A stretch of 64,000 nt of DNA from the NCBI RefSeq assembly GCF_001839655.2, contig NZ_CP056087.1, positions 1,116,001 to 1,180,000 of the forward strand, given 5' to 3'. Positions 27,315 to 39,501 of the stretch are shown one piece after another. A program made the translations under genes and the position numbers. Source of the DNA: Pseudomonas argentinensis. GTDB taxonomy: Bacteria; Pseudomonadota; Gammaproteobacteria; Pseudomonadales; Pseudomonadaceae. Below the pieces are notes generated by a model. The model did no database searches. It was not told the origin of the DNA and saw only the letters and a program-made list of their open reading frames with translations. The first letter of the stretch is position 1. Every line of letters starts with the position of its first letter.

Positions 27315-28131
27315 GGTGGCTCCGTGAGGTGTTGGGCGTAGCGTAGTCGTTTCGCAGAGCGCATGCGACAGGGTGTCGGCCGGGAAGGATGATCGGCAAT
27401 GCGGCCGCTGGAAGACAAGGCCGCGCAGTTCTGCGAGGCCTTATTTGCAAGAGCTCGCAGTCGATGTCAACGCGGTGTTCAACGGGACGTGGATAAATGA
27501 TGAAGTAAAGACACTCACGACACTTTCGACCGCCTTCACACCGCAGGTCCTATGTCAGCCATAACCCTCTGGCTGAACCGCGATAACACGTCTCCCTTTC
27601 CCGTATGTTCATTCCGAAAGGCTGCCCAACCCAATCGGCGACCAGCTGGTGCTGATTGGCGGCTGGAACACCTAGGAGGGTACCAGCCGCCTGGCCGCAG
27701 TGCGGTGGAAATTCGCTGCTACCCTGAGCCGCGGCTCCGTACCGATGCGGTGGCCACCATCTTCCACCACACCGAAGGCTCCGACCTGAGGCCCAGACCT
27801 ACCTGTATCAGGTAGCAGATTTGATGGGCGCTTGCAGGCCGCGGCCGCTGCCACGACCGCCTGCAGCTCTACCCGCAAGATATCGATGTACGCGTGGCGT
27901 GGGCCCTGGCGAGGCTGCGAGGCGATAGCGGCTCGGCGGCGCTGAAGGCACCGGTGTCCTAGTGACCACCCGGCGGGACGAGGTGATTTAGGCGGTGAGA
28001 GGTTAATGGTCATAAATCGAATAAGGTTATGCTGCAATCGAACATGCGTTGTTGCGAAATTGTCTCATACTGCGCGTATTCATCATCTGATAAGGACTAT
28101 CACATGAACGGTCATCCAAAGGACTTCAACC
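27315..28131. other. 817-bp stretch with no intact gene, possible degraded coding sequence
   Basis: No ORF here has convincing coding character. Scattered open fragments on the plus strand (for example LYPQDIDVRVAWALARLRGDSG near 27868-27935 and YLYQVADLMGA near 27800-27833) lie in different frames, which looks like the remains of a gene broken by several frameshifts. I could not identify the ancestor. Confidence 0.4.
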
Positions 28132-28392
28132 ATGATGTCAGCTAGGCAGCAACGGCAGCTGATTGAGGCGGCCTTTCTTCCTCACGTTTGCAAGTGTAAG
28201 GCCAGCTCAGAGGGCCTTTTGACCATCCATGTGTGTGACGCCGTCAACGATGTCCTACTACTGGAGGTGTCGGATGTGTGCGCCGATGCTCTGGTGAGCT
28301 GGGAGGCAATCGACAAGTTTGCCATCGACCTGCAGCGCAACCTGAGGTGCGGGATCACGGTGACAGAAGTACCGGTTGAAGCAGTGAGGTAA
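28132..28392 (+). CDS. DUF1652-type small protein
   Basis: 86 residues. The pattern RQLIEAAFLPHVCKCKASSEG, then a beta-type region with LLLEVSDV and an ending rich in Ile and Val, fits what I recall of DUF1652, a small Pseudomonas family of unknown function. AAAGGA lies about eight bases upstream of the double ATG. No signal or membrane segment. Adjacent genes are unrelated. Confidence 0.65.
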   Translation: MMSARQQRQLIEAAFLPHVCKCKASSEGLLTIHVCDAVNDVLLLEVSDVCADALVSWEAIDKFAIDLQRNLRCGITVTEVPVEAVR

Positions 28393-28396
28393 TGGT

Positions 28397-28498
28397 TTAG
28401 GCGCTGCGATAGCGGGCTTCTACTTTTACAGGTGACTCGCTCGGCGTTTTTCTACGGCTACGCTGCCCCTTTGCGACCTGCTTCAGCAGCCTTTTCAT
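28397..28498 (-). CDS. possible 33-residue basic peptide
   Basis: Short frame MKRLLKQVAKGQRSRRKT... ending ARYRSA, strongly basic. No Shine-Dalgarno site and some rare Arg codons (AGG, AGA), so this may be chance. It lies convergent to the DUF1652 gene, four bases past its stop. Confidence 0.2.
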   Translation of the reverse strand: MKRLLKQVAKGQRSRRKTPSESPVKVEARYRSA

Positions 28499-28648
28499 GA
28501 TTATTTGCAAGTTGCCTGGATTGCTACTCGCCAATCTCCCGTTTCCTTCAATGAATGCCACATGGATGCATGACTACATATGAAGGGAATGGGCTGGCGG
28601 CTGTTCAGGGGGGCGACAGGCGAACGGGTGGGATCACTCGGCGCGTGC

Positions 28649-28912
28649 TTATGAGGCACTAGGGTGGAGTGATTCAGGCAAGGGGGTAAGGGCAAGCTGG
28701 GGTTGTGATCCCAGGAGGCTGCGCTTCAGATCCATCATTACCAACCTCACCAGCTGAGCGTTGCGCAACTGCTGCGCAGTAAAGACGCGACTCGTGACCA
28801 GATTGCCCTCGAGATCACGGCAAAAAATCGACAATCCCTGGGTATCGCGTTTGGCATGGATGACGAATCGCCCTGCCACTGCCTCTGTAAGCTGCTCAAG
28901 ATAGAAATTCAT
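28649..28912 (-). CDS. DUF3509-like small protein
   Basis: 87 residues from the ATG giving MNFYLEQLTEAVAGRFVIHA; an ATG 13 codons earlier gives an atypical start. The layout (N-terminal helix, GLSIFCRDLEGNLVTSRVFTAQQL, then RLVMMDLKRSLL) resembles DUF3509, a small Pseudomonas family of unknown function, but the match is from memory. No strong ribosome site. Confidence 0.5.
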   Translation of the reverse strand: MNFYLEQLTEAVAGRFVIHAKRDTQGLSIFCRDLEGNLVTSRVFTAQQLRNAQLVRLVMMDLKRSLLGSQPQLALTPLPESLHPSAS

Positions 28913-28966
28913 GGTGGAACGCCCTGTTACTGCAGGTGAGAGCCGTTGCATCCCGGAATGTTCGAA

Positions 28967-29125
28967 TTATCTTACAGCAGGTTCGTGGCGACCTGCCACC
29001 ACGGCGGCCAAACCGCTAGCCGTGATGCAGCCGGTTAACCACATGAGCGTTGAAAAGCTCAGGATTACGTCTTTCCAGCTGGGTTTCTTCAGGTTGATCA
29101 GTTGGTAAAACTGAGGGATAGTCAT
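28967..29125 (-). CDS. possible 52-residue membrane peptide
   Basis: Frame MTIPQFYQLINLKKPSWKD followed by one clear hydrophobic helix (VILSFSTLMWLTGC, then ITASGLAAVVAG) and a short basic tail. The amphipathic start plus single helix is typical of small bacterial membrane proteins. The ATG lacks a Shine-Dalgarno site, which keeps confidence low. It lies upstream of the DUF3509-like gene on the same strand, 54 bp away. Confidence 0.4.
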   Translation of the reverse strand: MTIPQFYQLINLKKPSWKDVILSFSTLMWLTGCITASGLAAVVAGRHEPAVR

Positions 29126-29547
29126 GGTGTTTCGGCCCGGTATATCGAACAGTGTGGCTGACGCGGGTCAGTCAGTTCTATATCCATGGTTACGGGGGGC
29201 GGCGTGGTGACCGTCAACGGGGCGAAGTACTGGTGGATGTACCGAATCGCCGCTTAAGCTTCATCTTTGCCATGGTGGGGATGATGTCTCTAGGGGGCAA
29301 AGCCGGAGTTTGGACCAAAGCGAAGCGATGTCGGTCCCACGGGCTGCCTCTTCAGCCGTTTTTCTAGCGGCTGCGATGCCGGTGGTATAGGTCTCTGACG
29401 TGACGGCATGCTGGCAACACTGCGGCACCAAGCGGGCAAGCAAGGCGCCGGTGAGAAGGAGCTGGGGAGCGGCGGGGAATGCACCCTGTATGAAGCTAGC
29501 GGCACCGGTGCCGATAACGGCCGCTGCCGCCCACCGAGGACATAACG
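29126..29547 (-). other. 422-bp stretch, open minus-strand fragment without a start
   Basis: Nothing firmly supported. On the minus strand a frame is open from about 29535 to 29261 and reads protein-like (GAASFIQGAFPAAPQLLLTG, TGIAAARKTAEEAARG) but has no good start or ribosome site. It may be the 3' part of a decayed gene. Confidence 0.3.
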
Positions 29548-29724
29548 CTACTTTTTAAGGTGTGCCTCGACATCCTTTGCCATCACGCCTACTGCCTTAA
29601 CAGCGGCCTTTAGCTGAGCCTCAGTGCACCCAAATTTCTTTGTCCACCAGGTGACCTCCCAGCTTTCGTTCACATTCACACGGGCCCGGTCTTGTGGGCC
29701 GCGATTACTTAGATCATCTGCCAT
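29548..29724 (-). CDS. DUF3606 domain protein
   Basis: 58 residues: MADDLSNRGPQDRARVNVN, ESWEVTWWTKKFGCTEAQLK, then VGVMAKDVEAHLKK. This is a full-length DUF3606 protein: RGPQDR.R.NVNE..EV..WT..FG....L..AV..VG is its signature. The family is widespread and of unknown function, often found near stress or accessory genes. The reading frame is intact; no membrane segment. Confidence 0.8.
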   Translation of the reverse strand: MADDLSNRGPQDRARVNVNESWEVTWWTKKFGCTEAQLKAAVKAVGVMAKDVEAHLKK

Positions 29725-29789
29725 TGGTTATGCTTCCTAGAACTAAATGTTGGATGCAAGGGCCTGAAGTCAGCACGATGAAGCGAAGC

Positions 29790-30330
29790 TACCTCGCTAG
29801 CTTGTCAACTTGGCCCATTTTCCGCTCCGCTGTCTTCTGCGGGTTTCTTGTTGACATGCAGTCGCGCCAGGCGTTTCAACCGTTTGGGCTCGCCAGCGGT
29901 AACCTTCTCCTGCTTGCCATCCTTGGTGCGGTACCAGGCCATCACGCCGGTGTAGGCGCCGGTTTCGCGCCTGGCGAGCTCGTCGATCAGTACGTCTGGC
30001 AACTGACTCTCCAGCTCCAGGGCTGTTGAGCCGCTGCCGTCGTGAGGCTGTGTTGAACGTTGCCGCCATGCCAGATGGTGACGGCGATGTCCTGCTTGAT
30101 GCCCCTCGAGGGTGCAGGTGAGTTCGAAAATCAGCTCTGGCCGGGCCTGGCCAGGAGATAGCTGAGGGCGGCACCATTCGGTACGGGGACGGAGCGCTGG
30201 CCGGCGTAGGCGTGGCGCAGCTCCCCGAGGTTGGTGCTGCCGATGGGCTCGAGCTTCTTGGGCTGTTGACGTATCAGGTATGGGCGCCGATGTAGGCGTC
30301 GCGGTCGGCTCGCGGGTAGCGGCCCAGCGT
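29790..30330 (-). pseudogene. degraded coding region next to tRNA-Thr
   Basis: Protein-like sequence in two frames. A 5' part (30285-30130) reads LEPIGSTNLGELRHAYAGQR then PNGAALSYLLARPGQS and stops; a 3' part in another frame (about 30030-29805) reads LPDVLIDELARRETGAY, GVMAWYRTKDGKQEKVTAGE and PKRLKRLARLHVNKKPAEDS. Together they look like one or two genes broken by a frameshift. I do not recognise the family. Being next to a tRNA gene, it may be residue of an integrated element. Confidence 0.45.
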
Positions 30331-30358
30331 GTCACCTCGCCTTATTACGTCGAGGTGG

Positions 30359-30390
30359 AAAAACAAAAGGCCTGCATCGCTGCAGGCCTT
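30359..30390 (-). terminator. intrinsic terminator of tRNA-Thr
   Basis: AAGGCCTGCA and its complement around TCGC, with a T-rich run on the minus strand, 10 bp past the 3' end of tRNA-Thr. Confidence 0.85.
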
Positions 30391-30399
30391 CGCTTTGTA

Positions 30400-30475
<76 letters not shown>

Positions 30476-30767
30476 TTTTGAGGGCCGCCATTATATCGAT
30501 TCGTTTGCATGAGTAAAGCTGCGTAAGGCAGCTTTTTGCGGCTCTTTTCCAAGGTTCCGTTTGGGCTTATGCACAAATAGGAAGTAGCCAAGAGTTTTTT
30601 AGAAAAAGTCCTAAGCAGCCTTTTGCCGTTAAGACAAGCAGCTGTTTTGTATGGGGTTTTATGAGTGATCAAAAAATGATCAGCTTTGGCTGCGGGTTAT
30701 GGGCAGTGGGCTCGCGTGGGTTGCTCAGCTTCTGTGAACAGAGTTATCCACAGATTGTGTGTGCAAC

Positions 30768-31997
30768 TCAGGTGCGCTCGGCGAGCAGCAGCAGGTTGCG
30801 TGGGGTCAGGTGTGGTGCGCAGAACTGTCCGAGGCGCACGGCATAGCCCTGTTCCTGCAGGTAGAGCGCGCGGTCGAGCACCAGCCAGAGTTCCAGTGGG
30901 CGGCGGAACAGGCCGCGTACCAACTCCAAATTGCGCACCTCGGCCAGGCGTTGCCAGCCAGTTGCTTCCAGGCGCTGCCAGTCTCGCTCGCCAGCAGTGG
31001 ACAGCTGTTTGAGTGCGGCGAGATCGCGGCAGTAGTCGGCGAAGGGCTTCTTCAGCCAAGCAGGCGGCAACGAGGGCATGGGCAGGTAGGCGTCGACGCC
31101 GCGCAGCTCGCGCTGCAGCAGGTCGAAGGCCAGGCGCCAGGCCATGGACTGGTCGCGCTGCTGGCGCACGCGGTTGCCGGCGGTCACCGTCTCGCTCATG
31201 GGCAGGGCCAGGTCGTCCAGCGAGAGGCGTAGCGGCGAGCCCTGTGCGGCTGTGGATAACGGCTGGTAGTCGGCTCTCGCCACACGGTTGTAGCAGCAGG
31301 GCGCAATGGCCAACTGGCGACAGCCCGCGGCGCTGGCCAGGTGCATCAGACGCAGGTGCAGGTCGCCGCAGGCGTGCAGGGCGACGGGGCTATGCTCGGC
31401 GTGCAGCCGGGTGGCGGCGTCAGCGGCGAGCACGTCTTGCTCGATATGCTGGGCCGTTATCCCCAGGCGCTGGCTCAGTGCGGCGCCGCTGGCGACCAGG
31501 GCCGGGTCGTACTCCAGGCAGGTCAGCTTCTGGCCGCCGTGGGCGAGCACGCGGCCCAGGTGGCCCTTGCCGGCGCACCAGTCCAGCCAGTGCTGCGGTG
31601 TCTGGGCGAAGCCCAGGCTGTCACCGAACGCGCGTATCTGCTGCCATTTGCGACCGGGAACGTCCACCGAGAAACGCGGCGGCAGATCAACCGAGGCTTG
31701 CTGGGGCAGGTCGCCGATCTGGCTCAGCTGTTCGGCTTGCAAGGCCAGTTCGGGGAAGGGCGCTGGCGCGCCGTCCAGCGCCGTTGGCTGGTTGTGGCTG
31801 GCTTCGGCCTGCGCCAGGGTGCGGCTGCGCAGCCAGGCGGCCAGTTCGGGATGCTGGCTTTCCCAGGGCAGTGTCTGGTGGGTGAATGGCCGGGGTTTCC
31901 ACAGCGCCTGATGGGCGACGAGAAAGGCGTCCAGCGCTTGGAAACGCTGGAGCAGGTCGGCACCACTGAGGGGCGGGATAGATTCGGCTGAGGTCAT
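30768..31997 (-). CDS. class I SAM-dependent methyltransferase
   Basis: 409-residue cytoplasmic protein. The SAM site reads WLDWCAGKGHLGRVLA (about 137-152), followed by CLEYDP, VALHACGDLHLRLM (about 210) and APCCYN, the pattern of the Methyltransf_32 family (related to TRMT13-like and GSTCD-type enzymes). The substrate is unknown; a tRNA or other RNA is possible. It follows the ABC transporter genes on the same strand with a 33-bp gap. Confidence 0.75.
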   Translation of the reverse strand: MTSAESIPPLSGADLLQRFQALDAFLVAHQALWKPRPFTHQTLPWESQHPELAAWLRSRTLAQAEASHNQPTALDGAPAPFPELALQAEQLSQIGDLPQQASVDLPPRFSVDVPGRKWQQIRAFGDSLGFAQTPQHWLDWCAGKGHLGRVLAHGGQKLTCLEYDPALVASGAALSQRLGITAQHIEQDVLAADAATRLHAEHSPVALHACGDLHLRLMHLASAAGCRQLAIAPCCYNRVARADYQPLSTAAQGSPLRLSLDDLALPMSETVTAGNRVRQQRDQSMAWRLAFDLLQRELRGVDAYLPMPSLPPAWLKKPFADYCRDLAALKQLSTAGERDWQRLEATGWQRLAEVRNLELVRGLFRRPLELWLVLDRALYLQEQGYAVRLGQFCAPHLTPRNLLLLAERT

Positions 31998-32030
31998 AAG
32001 CGACTGCGACGGGGCGATTACCCCGCCGCG

Positions 32031-32720
32031 CTAGCGGCCCTGGCAGGCGTCGACGCGCAGCCAGCGCTCCAGGAGCTTGAAGGCGTTGATCAGCACGAAG
32101 GTGATCAGCAGGTAGAACACCCCGGCCGCGAAGAAGCCCTCGACCGGCAGGTAGGTACGCGCGTTCATGGTGCGCGCCATGCCGGTCAGCTCCAGCAGGG
32201 TCACCGTGCTGGCCAGGGCGCTGGCCTTGAGCATCAGGATCACCTCGTTGCTGTAGGCCGGCAGGCCGATGCGCGCCGCCCGCGGCAGCACGATATGCAG
32301 CATGGCCTGGGGCCGTGACATGCCCAGCGCCCGTGCGGCTTCGATTTCACCCGGCGGTACGGCCTGGATGGCGCCGCGCAGGATCTCGGCGATGTAGGCA
32401 GTGGTGTGCAGGGTCATGGTGATCACCGCGCACCAGTACGGGTCGCGCAGGTACGGCCACAGCGGGCCCTGGCGCACCGCGTCGAACTGCGCCAGGCCGT
32501 AGTAGACCAGGAACAGCTGCACCAGCAAGGGCGTGCCACGGAAGAAGAAGATGTAGCCATAGGGCACGGCGCGCACGTACCAGTGGCGCGAGGCGCGGGC
32601 GATACCGGTGGGGATGGCCAGGATCAGGCCGGTGATGACCGCCACGGCGACCAGCTCGATGGTCAGCAGGGCGCCTTGGGCCAGGCGCGGCAGCCAGGTG
32701 ATGATGACGTCCCAGTTCAT
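32031..32720 (-). CDS. basic amino-acid ABC transporter permease (HisM type)
   Basis: 229-residue inner-membrane permease, with five hydrophobic segments and the ABC-permease EAA loop (EIEAARALGMSRPQAMLHIVLPRA). The start giving MNWDVIITWLPRL was chosen; the ATG overlaps the previous permease's stop (ATGA). It pairs with the upstream permease to form the translocation channel for arginine, ornithine, lysine or histidine. Confidence 0.9.
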   Translation of the reverse strand: MNWDVIITWLPRLAQGALLTIELVAVAVITGLILAIPTGIARASRHWYVRAVPYGYIFFFRGTPLLVQLFLVYYGLAQFDAVRQGPLWPYLRDPYWCAVITMTLHTTAYIAEILRGAIQAVPPGEIEAARALGMSRPQAMLHIVLPRAARIGLPAYSNEVILMLKASALASTVTLLELTGMARTMNARTYLPVEGFFAAGVFYLLITFVLINAFKLLERWLRVDACQGR

Positions 32721-33412
32721 GCCGCACTCCGCTTGAAGCCGCGGTTGGCGCGCTTCTCGAGGAAGTGCAGGCCAATCATGGCGATGACGGTCAGGCCCAG
32801 GTAGATGAACGCGGCGACCATATAGAAGGTGAAGGGCTCCTTGCTGGCGGTCACGGCGATCTGCGAACGGCGCATCAGCTCGTTGAGGCCGATCACCGAT
32901 ACCAGGGCGGTGTCCTTCATCAGGATCATGAACAGGTTGCCCAGGCCGGGCAGGGCGATGCGCCACATCTGCGGCATCACCAGGCGCCAGAGGATGCGGC
33001 CCTTGGACAGGCCCAAGGCCTGGCCGGCTTCACGGTGGCCCTTGGGGATGGCCAGGATGGCGCCGCGAAACACCTCGGTGGCGTAGGCGCCGAAGCACAG
33101 GCCCAGGGCGATGACGCCGGCGGCGAAGGGCGACAGCTCGAGACTCTCGACGCCGAGCAGTTCGGCGAGGCCGCGCATGAGGCCCACGGTGCCGAAATAG
33201 ATCAGCAGTACCCAGAGCAGTTCGGGCACGCCGCGAACCAGGGTCGAATAGGTGCCGCCAAGCCACTGCAGCGGCTTGTAGGGCGAGGTCTTGGCGAAGG
33301 CGCCGAGCAGGCCGAGCACCAGGCCGACGCACAGGGCGCTGAGCGCCAGCTGGACGGTCATCAGGGTGCCGGCGGCCAGGGCCGGGCCGAATCCGGAAAG
33401 ATCGAAATTCAT
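32717..33412 (-). CDS. basic amino-acid ABC transporter permease (HisQ type)
   Basis: 231-residue permease with the same architecture (EAA loop HREAGQALGLSKGRILWRLVMPQ). It partners the HisM-type permease. Follows the binding-protein gene after 46 bp. Confidence 0.9.
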   Translation of the reverse strand: MNFDLSGFGPALAAGTLMTVQLALSALCVGLVLGLLGAFAKTSPYKPLQWLGGTYSTLVRGVPELLWVLLIYFGTVGLMRGLAELLGVESLELSPFAAGVIALGLCFGAYATEVFRGAILAIPKGHREAGQALGLSKGRILWRLVMPQMWRIALPGLGNLFMILMKDTALVSVIGLNELMRRSQIAVTASKEPFTFYMVAAFIYLGLTVIAMIGLHFLEKRANRGFKRSAA

Positions 33413-33458
33413 GGAAACTCAAGCGCCCACGCCGCCAGGGGCGACGCGGGCAGGCTGC

Positions 33459-34211
33459 TTAGTAGATGCTGAAGGGGAAGTACTTGTCGTTGATCTTCTT
33501 GTAGGTGCCGTCGGCAACGATTTCCTCGAGGGCCTTGTTCAGGCGCTCGCGCAGGGCATCACCCTTGCGCACGGCGATGCCGATCTTGTCGTTGTCGAAC
33601 ACCGGGTCGCCCTTGAATTCGAAGTCCTTGCCGGCGTCGCTCTTGAGCCATTCCCAGTTCACGAAGGTATCGGCCAGCACGCCGTCGACGCGGCCGGAGG
33701 CCAGGTCCAGGTAGGCGTTTTCCTGGGTGTCGTAGAGTTTCACGTCTACCACGCCGCCCATGTTGTCTTCCAGCCAGGTGCCGGCGATGGTCGCGCGCTG
33801 GGCACCGATGACCTTGCCCTTGAGGCTGTCCTTGTCGGTCTTGAAGTCAGCGCTTTTCGGGGCGATGAACTGCAGCTTGTTGGTGTAGTACGGGTTGGTG
33901 AAATCCACGGCCTGCTGGCGCTCTTCGGTGATCGACATGGAGGCGATCAGGAAGTCGAACTTCTTGGCGTTCAGGGCCGGGATGATGCCGTCCCAATCGG
34001 AGGTGACCACCTCGCACTCGGCTTTCATCTTGGCGCACAGCGCCTGGCCGATTTCCACGTCGAAGCCGCCGACCTGGCCGCTGGCGTCGATGAGGTTGAA
34101 GGGCGGGTAGGCGCCTTCGGTGCCGATCTTCAGTTTGTCAGCAGCGACGGCACTGGTGCCGAAAGCCAGGGTGGCGGCAGCTGCCAGCAGAATCTTCTTA
34201 TAGCTATGCAT
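33459..34211 (-). CDS. basic amino-acid ABC transporter periplasmic binding protein
   Basis: 250 residues with a signal peptide (ILLAAAATLAFGTSAVAAD) and the amino-acid binding fold (KIGTEGAYPPFNLIDASGQ, GFDVEIGQALCAKMKAECEV, IPALNAKKFDFLIASMSIT). These match the HisJ/ArgT/AotJ group that binds lysine, arginine, ornithine and histidine. It lies between the ATPase and the permeases in a compact operon. Confidence 0.92.
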   Translation of the reverse strand: MHSYKKILLAAAATLAFGTSAVAADKLKIGTEGAYPPFNLIDASGQVGGFDVEIGQALCAKMKAECEVVTSDWDGIIPALNAKKFDFLIASMSITEERQQAVDFTNPYYTNKLQFIAPKSADFKTDKDSLKGKVIGAQRATIAGTWLEDNMGGVVDVKLYDTQENAYLDLASGRVDGVLADTFVNWEWLKSDAGKDFEFKGDPVFDNDKIGIAVRKGDALRERLNKALEEIVADGTYKKINDKYFPFSIY

Positions 34212-34228
34212 GCGTGAGTGCTCCGTGT

Positions 34229-35002
34229 TTAACGATTGCTGGACATGAATTGTTTGCAGCGCGCCGACGTCGGGTTGTCGAACACCTGGTCGGGCGTCCC
34301 CTGCTCCTCCACCACACCCTGATGCAGGAACACCACCTGGCTGGAGACCTGGCGAGCGAAGCTCATTTCGTGGGTCACCAGCAGCATGGTGCGGCCTTCG
34401 TCAGCGAGCGCGCGGATCACAGTAAGCACTTCTTGTACCATTTCCGGGTCGAGGGCCGAAGTCGGTTCGTCGAACAGGATCACCTTGGGCTGCATCGCCA
34501 GGGTACGGGCGATGGCGGCACGCTGTTGCTGGCCACCGGAGAGCTGGTTCGGGTAGGCGTGGCGCTTGTCGGCGATGCCGACCTTGGCGAGCAGCGCCTC
34601 GGCGATCTCGCGGGCTTCGGCCTTGCTCTTGCCGAGCACGCGGCGCGGGGCTTCGGTGATGTTGTCCAGCACGGTCATGTGCGGCCAGAGGTTGAAGTTC
34701 TGGAACACGAAGCCGATTTCGCTGCGCAGGCGATTGATCTGGCGGTTGTCGGCCGCTACCAGCTCACCGTTCTTCTGCGCCTTGAGCTTGAGTTCTTCAC
34801 CGGCCACGATGATCTGGCCCTGATGGGGATTTTCCAGCAGGTTGACGCAGCGCAGGAAGGTCGACTTGCCCGAGCCGGACGAGCCGAGAATGGAGATCAC
34901 GTCACCGTCACGTGCCGTGAGGGAAATGCCCTTGAGCACTTCGAGGTCGCCATAGCGTTTGTGCAGATTGCGGATTTCCAGCGCGGGCGGGGCCTCGGCC
35001 AT
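34229..35002 (-). CDS. basic amino-acid ABC transporter ATP-binding protein
   Basis: 257-residue ATPase (HisP type): Walker A GSSGSGKST (about 41), Q-loop, signature LSGGQQQR, Walker B VILFDEPTSALDPE, and switch His in LLVTHEM. The ATG giving MAEAPPALEIRNL has AGGA about eight bases upstream; the TTG just before it is not needed. First gene of the transporter operon, so the promoter lies in the ~270-bp gap upstream. Confidence 0.94.
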   Translation of the reverse strand: MAEAPPALEIRNLHKRYGDLEVLKGISLTARDGDVISILGSSGSGKSTFLRCVNLLENPHQGQIIVAGEELKLKAQKNGELVAADNRQINRLRSEIGFVFQNFNLWPHMTVLDNITEAPRRVLGKSKAEAREIAEALLAKVGIADKRHAYPNQLSGGQQQRAAIARTLAMQPKVILFDEPTSALDPEMVQEVLTVIRALADEGRTMLLVTHEMSFARQVSSQVVFLHQGVVEEQGTPDQVFDNPTSARCKQFMSSNR

Positions 35003-35273
35003 CAAGCAGTCCTCTTAATTCTTATGCGGATGGGATCCGTGTTCGGCAGGGCTGTGGGCAGCAAACCTAGCATAGGCACCAGGGGGCGCCAAGGTCGCTG
35101 CTGGCCCGTTGCCGTCTCGGTCGCAGGGGTGTCGCATCATCGCAGCCTGTTGTCGCCACGCTGCAAAAACGCGGACAAGCAGGCTGCAGGGTGAAAAAGA
35201 CGCGCACCCTACTCATATCCGCTTCGCAATTCCAGTGCCAGTCGGCCTTTTGGCCGATCCGGGGCCTCGCGTG

Positions 35274-35669
35274 TCAGTTGCCGAGCATGCTCTGCACCTT
35301 GTCGCGCAGGGCATCGAGTGAAAACGGCTTGCCGATGATCGCGGTGCGGCTGGCCGGCTCGCTCTTGTCGATCTCGACGCTTTCGGCATAACCGCTGGCG
35401 TACAGCACCTTGAGGTCGGGGCGCAGCTGGCGCGCGGCAACGGCCAGCTCCTGGCCGCTCATGCCGGGCAGGCCGATGTCTGTCATCAGCAGGTCGATGG
35501 CCTCGTCGCTACGCAGGATCTGCAGCGCCTGCTGCGCTTCGCCCGCTTCGATCACGCGGTAGCCGAGCTCTTCGAGCACTTCCACGGTAAGCATGCGCAC
35601 CACCTCGGAGTCTTCCACGAGAAGAATGCGCTGGCCGGCGGTCGATGCGCCTGGAGCTAGGTCTGACAA
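35274..35669 (-). CDS. single-domain response regulator
   Basis: 131 residues, receiver domain only: ILLVEDSEVVRML (acidic pair), LLMTDIGLPGMSG (phospho-acceptor Asp), KVLYASGYAES, and IIGKPFS with the conserved Lys. The start is a TTG with GAGG eight bases upstream, which trims a long unlikely N-terminal extension; ATGs at 35777 and 35804 are alternatives. It is divergent from the large hybrid kinase cluster and probably part of that phosphorelay. Confidence 0.75.
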   Translation of the reverse strand: MSDLAPGASTAGQRILLVEDSEVVRMLTVEVLEELGYRVIEAGEAQQALQILRSDEAIDLLMTDIGLPGMSGQELAVAARQLRPDLKVLYASGYAESVEIDKSEPASRTAIIGKPFSLDALRDKVQSMLGN

Positions 35670-36029
35670 CGGCGTTACCTCGATAAAGGATGGTGAAACG
35701 GCAGATCGTCTCGGCAGGCGGTTGGCCGGCCGGCGGAGAGCGTTTCCGGGCCGCGTTAGCGGCAGGCCGTCTAGCATGGCACGAATAGAGTGCGCGGGAT
35801 GCATCGCAAGCGTGCCGCCCGGCTGAAAAATACGTATCCAATGGTGGCAACGGGAGCCAGGCGCCACGTTGAAAAAATAACTCGAACCCTGGGCAGTCTG
35901 CCGCGATCCAAGCGCGCGGACGACTGAGTGCCGAGCGTTGGATTAATGCCAGGCAGCGCATTACCATCCGCCGTTCGCCAGAATAACCATACCTATATCT
36001 ATCTGCCCCAACACAGCCAGGGACCCGCG
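35670..36029. other. divergent intergenic gap before the hybrid-kinase cluster
   Basis: 360 bp between a minus-strand response regulator and the plus-strand kinase. No supported gene; both promoters should be here. I recognised no operator. Confidence 0.5.
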
Positions 36030-39500
<3,471 letters not shown>

Positions 39501-39501
39501 C

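Noticed and set aside
27552..27815. Plus-strand frame of 87 codons in the empty stretch
   Set aside because: No ribosome site, odd composition and no family resemblance; more like degraded sequence.
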